A stretch of DNA of 64,000 bases from Acinetobacter genomosp. 15BJ (GTDB taxonomy: Bacteria > Pseudomonadota > Gammaproteobacteria > Pseudomonadales > Moraxellaceae). The position numbers were made by a program, and so were the translations under genes. This document shows positions 58,201 through 64,000 of the stretch, in pieces (positions within the stretch are counted from its first letter, which is position 1; each line of letters opens with the position of its first letter). The notes beneath the pieces were generated by a model. The model did not search any database and was not told the origin of the DNA. It saw only the letters and a program-made list of their open reading frames with translations. The stretch is from NCBI RefSeq assembly GCF_000400715.1, contig NZ_KE007346.1, positions 186,001-250,000 on the forward strand, read 5' to 3'.

Positions 58201-58821
58201 TTAGTGGTTTAGATGCAAACCGCATTCGCGATGCTCTTCACCTTTTGTCGGATCAAAATAATCTTCATTATCAGGTAAATTATGCTTTTGCATATATTCC
58301 CAAAGGTCTTTTGAGGTCCATTTTAATAATGGCGCAACTTTGATCAGACCATCTGGATTAAGACTTACAGGATCCATTTCTGCACGAACGGCTGTGTCTG
58401 TAGCGCGTAAAGCTGTAAACCAAACTTTGGGTGCAGTCTCGCGTAATGCACGCTCGAAAGGTTCTAATTTTACTTCTGCGGTAAATGCCTCATGTTTTGG
58501 ATCGTCCAGTGCTGGAACAGGTCCTTCCAATGCTTCGCGATGTGCACGTGAACGTTTTGGCAAATAAGTCAGAAGATTAAGATTCAACAGTTTTGTAATC
58601 TCATCAACATACTTATAGGTTGTTTCAGTGTTGTAGCCATTATCCATCCATACCACTTGGATATCAGGTTTGACACGGGTCAACATATGTAAAATGACAG
58701 CTTCAAATGGACGAAAATTAGTTGTCACAATAGCTTTTTCATTTAAGCTCAATGCCCATTCAACTAGCTTTTCAGCATCATTGCCAAATTCTGTATTGAT
58801 TTGATCCAAGTTTAAAGTCAT
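58201..58821 (-). CDS. cysH: Phosphoadenylylsulfate reductase-like CysH
   Basis: 206 residues from the ATG at 58821 (AAGG nine nt upstream). 'AIVTTNFRPFEAVILHMLTR' (an unusual PP-loop region), 'VWMDNGYNTETTYKYVDEI', 'PKVWFTALRATDTAVRAEMD' and the catalytic tail 'EHRECGLHLNH' fit the PAPS/APS reductase family. The CC..CxxC cysteines that bind 4Fe-4S in APS reductases are absent; the only Cys is in ECGLH, pointing to the thioredoxin-dependent PAPS type. Shorter than E. coli CysH (244). No cys neighbours. Confidence 0.9.
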   Translation of the reverse strand: MTLNLDQINTEFGNDAEKLVEWALSLNEKAIVTTNFRPFEAVILHMLTRVKPDIQVVWMDNGYNTETTYKYVDEITKLLNLNLLTYLPKRSRAHREALEGPVPALDDPKHEAFTAEVKLEPFERALRETAPKVWFTALRATDTAVRAEMDPVSLNPDGLIKVAPLLKWTSKDLWEYMQKHNLPDNEDYFDPTKGEEHRECGLHLNH

Positions 58822-59029
58822 AACGCGTTGCCTTTTATGATCATCGGTCTTTATCGTATACACGACACACTACGCCATATAGTAATGCAATTATGTCGAG
58901 TCGGATATGTTCATCAAGCAAATTATTATTCAAAAAATCTATGGTTAGACCATGAAAAAAGGGCGATTCTTGAACAGCTCTCCATGTTAAACTAGCGCAA
59001 TTTTTAACACATAGGATAGTTGGATAAGC

Positions 59030-59647
59030 ATGGAAATCATATGCCTAGATCTTGAAGGGGTTTTAGTTCCAGAAATTTGGATCAACTTTGCAAAAAAAAC
59101 AGGGATTAAAGAACTTGAAGCAACTACACGTGATATTCCAGATTATGATGTGTTGATGACACAACGGCTGAATATCCTAAAACAACATGGTTTAGGCTTA
59201 AACGATATCCAAGCTGTGATTGCAGATATGGGGCCATTTGAAGGGGCAAAGGAATTTGTTGAGTGGGTACGCACCCATTTTCAATTGATTATCTTGTCTG
59301 ATACTTTTTATGAGTTTGCACACCCGCTCATGAAACAGTTGGGATGGCCAACGATTTTCTGTCACAAGCTTGAAACTGACGAAAATGGAATGATTACAGC
59401 GTATAAGTTGCGTCAACCTGATCAAAAACGTCAGGCGGTAAAAGCATTACATGGCTTAAACTTCCGCGTGATTGCGGCAGGTGATTCGTATAACGATACC
59501 ACTATGCTGGGAGAAGCAGATCATGGTTTCTTGTTTGATGCGCCGGACAATGTGATTGCTGAGTTCCCACAATTCCCACCATTACATGGTTATGAAGCGT
59601 TAAAACAGGCGATTCGTTCTGTTTCACAACGTGATATTCCAGAATAA
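59030..59647 (+). CDS. thrH: Bifunctional phosphoserine phosphatase / homoserine phosphotransferase ThrH
   Basis: 205 residues. HAD motif 1 is 'CLDLEGVLVPEIWINFA' (D-x-E, typical of ThrH rather than SerB), motif 2 'ILSDTFYEF', and motifs 3/4 'GDSYNDTTMLGEADHG'. ThrH of Pseudomonas dephosphorylates phosphoserine and moves phosphate to homoserine. GGAT ribosome site. Followed directly by a MITE-like repeat. Confidence 0.95.
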   Translation: MEIICLDLEGVLVPEIWINFAKKTGIKELEATTRDIPDYDVLMTQRLNILKQHGLGLNDIQAVIADMGPFEGAKEFVEWVRTHFQLIILSDTFYEFAHPLMKQLGWPTIFCHKLETDENGMITAYKLRQPDQKRQAVKALHGLNFRVIAAGDSYNDTTMLGEADHGFLFDAPDNVIAEFPQFPPLHGYEALKQAIRSVSQRDIPE

Positions 59648-59722
59648 TGAATCCTCCCCAACCCTCCTTTAGAAATGGAGGGAGCTTCCCCTCTTTTTTA
59701 AAGAGGGGTTAGGGGAGATTTC
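59648..59722. repeat. 75-bp MITE-like element between thrH and FadL gene
   Basis: Fills the whole gap between the stops of two convergent genes. Terminal imperfect inverted repeats (TCCTCCCCAACCCTCC and GAGGGGTTAGGGGAGA) enclose two internal hairpins: CCCTCCTTTAG..TGGAGGG and CCCCTCTTTTTTAAAGAGGGG-type stems. It probably also terminates transcription both ways. Related to the degenerate copy at 46965-47062. Confidence 0.75.
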
Positions 59723-60952
59723 TTAGAATTTATAACCAATCTTTAAGCCGTAAGCGATGGCATTGTTATTTTCAAATTCAGCCACATAGCTTGGTGTGTT
59801 GAATTGTGAACCAGATTGAGCTTTCGCATCGCCAAGCCAGAAGTATTTTACGCCGCCAGCAATAAAAGTTGCAGGAGTAGGGCTATATTGAACACCAACA
59901 CCGACATTCCAGTAACCTTCAGTTGGGCCTAATGTCGTGACTGGGTTACCTGCACCAGAGTCCCAACCCACAGATAAATTACCTGCCCATTGATCATTTA
60001 GTTTACGACCAACACCTGCGGTAATTGAGTATTGATCTTCAGTATATGCAACCAGATCAAAACCGTCTTTTTTACCTGTTGAAGCAACGATTGGAGGTAG
60101 CGTTGAAGCAGCACCAAATTTATATGGACGAATGGCAAAGTCTTTCCAGTTTACCCAGCGTAAATTCGCAAACGCAACGGTGTTTTCCATAATCCCTGTT
60201 TGGAAATCAAGATTAACCGATTGAGGGGTGGTGATTTCAGTTGTACCTTCTGAATGATTGATTTTATTTAAAATCGCATCAAAACCAGCATTGCCTGTCA
60301 TGCCTGCAATGCCATGCGTTTCATAAGCATTCATTTCATGCTTGATTTTGGCACGATAGGTCAAAGAAGTTTTGAGTGCGATTTCAGGAATTTGATAAGC
60401 AACCCCTGCTAACCAACCGACTGCTTCATCACGACCTGTTTTAAAATCATAACCACTATAAGCACTATAGCTCTGGCCACGTAATAACACGGTACTGTCT
60501 AAAGTTTGATAAACCGCACCCGCATAAAGGTTCCAGTTTTGTGTTGGTTGATAACCGAATAGCAGGTTTAAATTTTCAGTATCGACTGTAACTGATGTAC
60601 CACCTTTAAAAGGTAAAGGACGGCTTTCAATAAAGTTGCTTTTGCCTGTGTATTCTGCATCAGCACCATACGGTTGGTCATAGATCAAACCAATCGAGAA
60701 TTTATCCGTTGCTTGAATTTTTAGGGCAGCATTAGGCGAGTAGTAATGATTCGCCATATTCCCTGTATTGTTTTGAGATGTGTCCTTACCTGATACATTG
60801 GGATCAAGAACAGTAAGACCTGCTTCAAAATAGTTATTTGGTTGTAAAAATGCTGCAATTGATTGTCCTGAGCGATCCAGTGCTGCGGCAAATGTTGTCG
60901 TTGTTGGAACTAAGCTAAGTAGAAGAGCCGTTTGAATAGCATTCAGCTTCAT
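59723..60952 (-). CDS. FadL/OmpP1-family outer-membrane protein, paralogue A
   Basis: 409 residues. Signal peptide 'SLVPTTTTFAAALDRSGQSI' region cut near AFA/ALDRS; the conserved plug 'ALDRSGQSIAAFLQPNNYFE' follows. Barrel strands such as 'TDKFSIGLIYDQPYGADAEY' and the C-terminus 'GLKIGYKF' with final Phe. FadL proteins import hydrophobic molecules (long-chain fatty acids, alkanes, aromatics). Strongly similar to paralogue B immediately upstream; probably cotranscription is blocked by the terminator at 61164. Confidence 0.93.
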   Translation of the reverse strand: MKLNAIQTALLLSLVPTTTTFAAALDRSGQSIAAFLQPNNYFEAGLTVLDPNVSGKDTSQNNTGNMANHYYSPNAALKIQATDKFSIGLIYDQPYGADAEYTGKSNFIESRPLPFKGGTSVTVDTENLNLLFGYQPTQNWNLYAGAVYQTLDSTVLLRGQSYSAYSGYDFKTGRDEAVGWLAGVAYQIPEIALKTSLTYRAKIKHEMNAYETHGIAGMTGNAGFDAILNKINHSEGTTEITTPQSVNLDFQTGIMENTVAFANLRWVNWKDFAIRPYKFGAASTLPPIVASTGKKDGFDLVAYTEDQYSITAGVGRKLNDQWAGNLSVGWDSGAGNPVTTLGPTEGYWNVGVGVQYSPTPATFIAGGVKYFWLGDAKAQSGSQFNTPSYVAEFENNNAIAYGLKIGYKF

Positions 60953-61163
60953 TAATATGTTCTCTCAAATCACTTTGTAACAGAATGGCGCGAAAAGTAT
61001 CATAATTTTTATGCGCTTAAATATTTTACAAATGTCAATAAATGAACTGATAAAGTCACGAAAAACGCTTGAGTAGAATAGATTTATCCTAATGTGATTA
61101 AGATAAAGAAGGGGTGTGTATTTATTGATCTATTAATTTGATTTTATTGATTAAAGCATAATA

Positions 61164-61193
61164 AAAAAGGCCATCAGAAGATGGCCTTTTTTA
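61164..61193 (-). terminator. Terminator after FadL paralogue B
   Basis: Thirteen-bp stem AAAAAAGGCCATC/GATGGCCTTTTTT with loop AGAA; 11 nt past the stop of the leftward gene. Confidence 0.93.
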
Positions 61194-61203
61194 TTATCAA
61201 TGA

Positions 61204-62697
61204 TTAGAAACGGTAACCAATTTTCAGACCGTATGCGATTGCATTGTTGTCTTCAAACTTCGCAACGTATTCATTGCCACCAGCTTGAGCACCAGTTTGT
61301 GCCTTAGCATCACCTAACCAGAAATACTTCACGCCACCAGCAATAAAGGTTGCAGGAGTCGGGCTAAATTGAACACCTACACCAACGTTCCAGTAGCCTT
61401 CTGTTGGGCCTAAAGTTGTCACAGGATTACCTGCGCCAGAGTCCCAACCGACAGAAACGTTACCAGCCCATTGTTCACTCAGTTTACGACCAACACCTGC
61501 GTTTACAGACCATTGGTCATCCGAATATTCAACTAGGTTAAAACCATTTGGACGACCGACTAAGCCACCAATTTGTTGAGATAATAAGCCAAATTTATAC
61601 GGTTGGATGGCGAAGTCTTTCCAGTTCACCCAACGAACGTTTGCAAATGCAACAGTGTTCGCCATGATGCCTGTCTGGAAATCTAAGTTTACAGATTGAG
61701 GTGTTGTAATTTTAGTCTTTTTACCAGCACTACCTTCTTCAAGTGCTTGAGCTTGAGCTAAAGCTTGAGCTGGGGTAATACCAAGTAAGCCTGCTAAAAC
61801 TGCTGGGTTACTTGTCAATGCAGAAGTTACAGAGAAATTCTCATTGATATTTACTTTATGGTCAATTTCAGAGCGGTAAGTTACAGATGCTTTAAGTGCA
61901 ATTTCAGGAATTTGGTAAGCTGCGCCCACTAACCAACCAGTACCACCAGTCTCTTTGATATTAGCATCATAACCGTTATAAATACTGTATGCAGTACCAC
62001 GTAGATTTACATTACCCTTAACTGTTTGATAAACGCCACCTGCATAAAGATTTATGTTTGGTATAGGTTGATAACCAAATACCAGTGAAATATTTTGTGT
62101 ATCCACTTCCACAGCAGTGTTACCAACACCTAAAGATGCATTTGCATCTGCAAGACCTTTTTGCATTGCAAGAAGAGGTTTGCTTGCTTCAGCCAAAACA
62201 GCTTGAGTTGCTGCTTGCTGAGATAAGCCTTGAGACATTAATGTCCCAATTGCTTGTTTTGCAGCATCAGATTGCATATAAGCTGCTACTTTAGCCTTAC
62301 CTGCATTGGCTAAAGCATCTAAACGATCTTGTGGTAAAACAGTATCAGCACCAGGGTTCGATACAAAAACGTTGTTGCCACTATATTGAGCATCGGCCCC
62401 ATAAGGTTGGTCATAAAGAAGACCAAAAGAGAATTTATCAGTCAGTTGCAGTTTTAATGCTGCGCTAGGGAAATAATAATCATCACCCATATCGCCAATT
62501 TTACGTGTAGTTGCTGATGTACCAGCTTCCTGACCTTTAACTGTTGGGTCTAAAACCGAAAGACCAGCTTCAAAATAGTTACCCGGCTGTAAAAATGCAG
62601 ACATAGATTGACCTGAACGGTCTAACGCTGCTGCAAAAACTCCAGTTGCAGGTAGCGTTGCTAAGATCATGGCAGTGCTAAGATGTTTTAATTTCAT
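61204..62697 (-). CDS. FadL/OmpP1-family outer-membrane protein, paralogue B with Ala-rich inserts
   Basis: 497 residues from the ATG at 62697 (AAGGA nine nt upstream); the open frame starts 60 nt earlier at an unsupported codon. Same layout as paralogue A ('ALDRSGQSMSAFLQPGNYFE', final 'GLKIGYRF'). The C-terminal strands are almost identical to A. It has two additional segments: about residues 115-200, Ala/Gln-rich and helical ('LDALANAGKAKVAAYMQSDA'), and a shorter one near 305-330 ('GITPAQALAQAQALEEG'). These likely lie in extracellular loops. Confidence 0.93.
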   Translation of the reverse strand: MKLKHLSTAMILATLPATGVFAAALDRSGQSMSAFLQPGNYFEAGLSVLDPTVKGQEAGTSATTRKIGDMGDDYYFPSAALKLQLTDKFSFGLLYDQPYGADAQYSGNNVFVSNPGADTVLPQDRLDALANAGKAKVAAYMQSDAAKQAIGTLMSQGLSQQAATQAVLAEASKPLLAMQKGLADANASLGVGNTAVEVDTQNISLVFGYQPIPNINLYAGGVYQTVKGNVNLRGTAYSIYNGYDANIKETGGTGWLVGAAYQIPEIALKASVTYRSEIDHKVNINENFSVTSALTSNPAVLAGLLGITPAQALAQAQALEEGSAGKKTKITTPQSVNLDFQTGIMANTVAFANVRWVNWKDFAIQPYKFGLLSQQIGGLVGRPNGFNLVEYSDDQWSVNAGVGRKLSEQWAGNVSVGWDSGAGNPVTTLGPTEGYWNVGVGVQFSPTPATFIAGGVKYFWLGDAKAQTGAQAGGNEYVAKFEDNNAIAYGLKIGYRF

Positions 62698-63185
62698 TGT
62701 AATCTTTCCTTGAACTTCAAGATTCTTAAGTGTTAAGAAGCTATGATCTGACAACAAAAAAGTTATCTATCGTGATTGGCTATAACTTCATGTAACAAAA
62801 ATACCATAATTAAAATAAGAGTAAATGTTCTAAATGAACTAAGCAGTACGCTAGATTAGATGAAAATGGATAAAAATAAATCTTAAAAAATTTATATACA
62901 TATGTGTTTTTATTTGTAAAATAATGATAAATATAAATTATTATTTTAAAATAATAATCGTTCTTTTTTGCATTTTTCCCAAAAAAGTTTTTTATTTGGT
63001 CAAAGATTTTTTGTAAAAAATGAGATTTATTTCTCCATATTTTCTTTTTAGGTAAAAATTTCAGCGCATTAGAACACCGTTGAATAATTTTACGCAGAAT
63101 TTACGTTTACTGGTTTTTTCAATATAGAGAATTTACGTCCTTCATTTCCATACTAAAGCTGACCTATTTTTAAATGGCATATGCT
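62698..63185. other. AT-rich intergenic region before kdpA
   Basis: 488 bp with no gene that I can support; strongly AT-rich (62880-63060 especially). It must contain divergent promoters of FadL paralogue B and kdpA. No clear KdpE site was identified. Confidence 0.6.
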
Positions 63186-64000
63186 ATGTGGGAATTTATT
63201 TCTGTATTTGTCCTTTCATTGTTGTTGGCTTATCCGCTAGGTGCTTATCTTGCAGATGTGATGCAAGCAAAGCCAATGAAAAGTGACGCATTCTTTAAAT
63301 GGATTGAACAACCCATTTATGCTGTGTTGGGTGTCAAGCGTAGTGGAATGAATTGGCGACAATATTTAACGGCATTTGTGCTCAGTAATATTTTACTGCT
63401 TGCTGCAAGCGTCACCATTTTAATGACTCAAGCATGGTTACCACTCAACCCTGATCATATTCCGAATATGAATTGGGATCTGGCTTTACATACCACCATT
63501 TCATTTCTAACCAATACCAACCAGCAACATTATTCAGGACAGGCTCAACTGTCTTATTTATCACAAATGACCGTAATTGTTGGATTGCAATATTTGTCTC
63601 CAATTATTGGGCTGGCTTTATTGGTTGCAATGTTAAGGGCTTTATTCCTGCAATCACGTCAAGCGGAAGATTCAGATCAAAAGAATTGGAATCATATTAA
63701 TCTAGGTAATTATTGGATGGATATCATTCGACCATTATTTCGGTTCTTTATTCCATTAGGTCTTATTTTTTCTTTGCTACTGACCTTTCAAGGTGTCCCA
63801 GCAACACTATCCGCAGGTCCAACGGCGCAGGTGTTGGAACAAAGTACAGAAGTACAAACCCAACATATTCCGCTTGGTCCTGTTGCACCCATGGTTGCAA
63901 TTAAACAGCTTGGTAGTAATGGTGGGGGGTGGTATGGCCCGAACAGTAGTGTGCCGTTAGAGAACCCGACACCTTTTTCCAATGTGATTGAAATGATCGC
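63186..64000 (+). CDS. kdpA: Potassium-transporting ATPase subunit A, N-terminal part
   Basis: About 271 residues visible; runs off the right edge. Starts 'MWEFISVFVLSLLLAYPLGA', with the K+-selectivity pore regions 'HTTISFLTNTNQQHYSGQA' (split at TNTNQQ) and 'IKQLGSNGGGWYGPNSSVPL ENP'-type loop. KdpA is the channel-like K+ subunit of the KdpFABC P-type pump, induced at low K+. No kdpF frame is seen upstream. The ATG at 63186 is chosen by family N-terminus; the ribosome site is weak. Confidence 0.96.
   Translation, partial: MWEFISVFVLSLLLAYPLGAYLADVMQAKPMKSDAFFKWIEQPIYAVLGVKRSGMNWRQYLTAFVLSNILLLAASVTILMTQAWLPLNPDHIPNMNWDLALHTTISFLTNTNQQHYSGQAQLSYLSQMTVIVGLQYLSPIIGLALLVAMLRALFLQSRQAEDSDQKNWNHINLGNYWMDIIRPLFRFFIPLGLIFSLLLTFQGVPATLSAGPTAQVLEQSTEVQTQHIPLGPVAPMVAIKQLGSNGGGWYGPNSSVPLENPTPFSNVIEMI

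Overview
The window looks like a chromosomal segment of an Acinetobacter species (Gammaproteobacteria, moderately AT-rich). The main support is a wax ester synthase/DGAT very like AtfA of A. baylyi, a pilGHIJ-chpA twitching-chemotaxis cluster without pilK or chpB, a DcaP-type porin, a GatCAB amidotransferase and many small proteins typical of that genus. I see no prophage, insertion sequence with a transposase, CRISPR array or rRNA operon.

Left part (1-8.6 kb): the 3' end of a TonB-dependent receptor, then a leftward group (Sel1-repeat protein, DsbC, a small tyrosine-phosphatase-like protein, a basic 76-aa protein, YgfZ). A rightward run of small genes follows (SRPBCC, unknown, DUF488, YjdM/PhnA, YegP). 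Leftward proS and a secreted coiled-coil protein come next. 8.8-18.0 kb is the Pil-Chp system that controls type IV pili: two CheY-like regulators, two CheW-like adaptors, one MCP and a huge CheA hybrid with five HPt modules, two of them a clear tandem duplication.

18-27.5 kb: dapE, an entericidin-like lipopeptide, DUF1853, YbaN, a cytoplasmic YkuD L,D-transpeptidase-fold enzyme, and an array of six tRNAs (Val-Asp-Asp-Val-Asp-Val) behind a near-consensus promoter. A dispersed 42-bp repeat lies in inverted orientation at each end of the YkuD/tRNA block. Then come DUF2750, YdcF, a PepSY-flavoreductase fusion with a Fur-box-like site, and a YcxB-like protein. 27.5-43.5 kb is mostly envelope and transport: FUSC protein, Bcr-type efflux pump, nitroreductase, DcaP porin, GltS, AGCS symporter, patatin-like lipoprotein, SbmA, M13 peptidase, and a two-subunit chromate transporter divergent from a LysR regulator.

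43.5-48.4 kb is the least understood part: four exported proteins of unknown role (DUF4850-like, DUF1176, two unnamed), a degenerate MITE-like repeat, and a very AT-rich orphan gene whose layout recalls RNase-H-fold DUF3800 proteins. 48.4-56.6 kb is housekeeping: gatCAB leftward and mreBCD-maf-rng rightward from a shared intergenic region. The right end carries atfA, cysH, thrH, two FadL-family outer-membrane paralogues and the start of kdpA.

The best candidates for something undescribed are the orphan gene at 47.2-48.3 kb, the exported-protein cluster beside it, and the HPt duplication in the pilus kinase. None of these is proven to be a new system from sequence alone.
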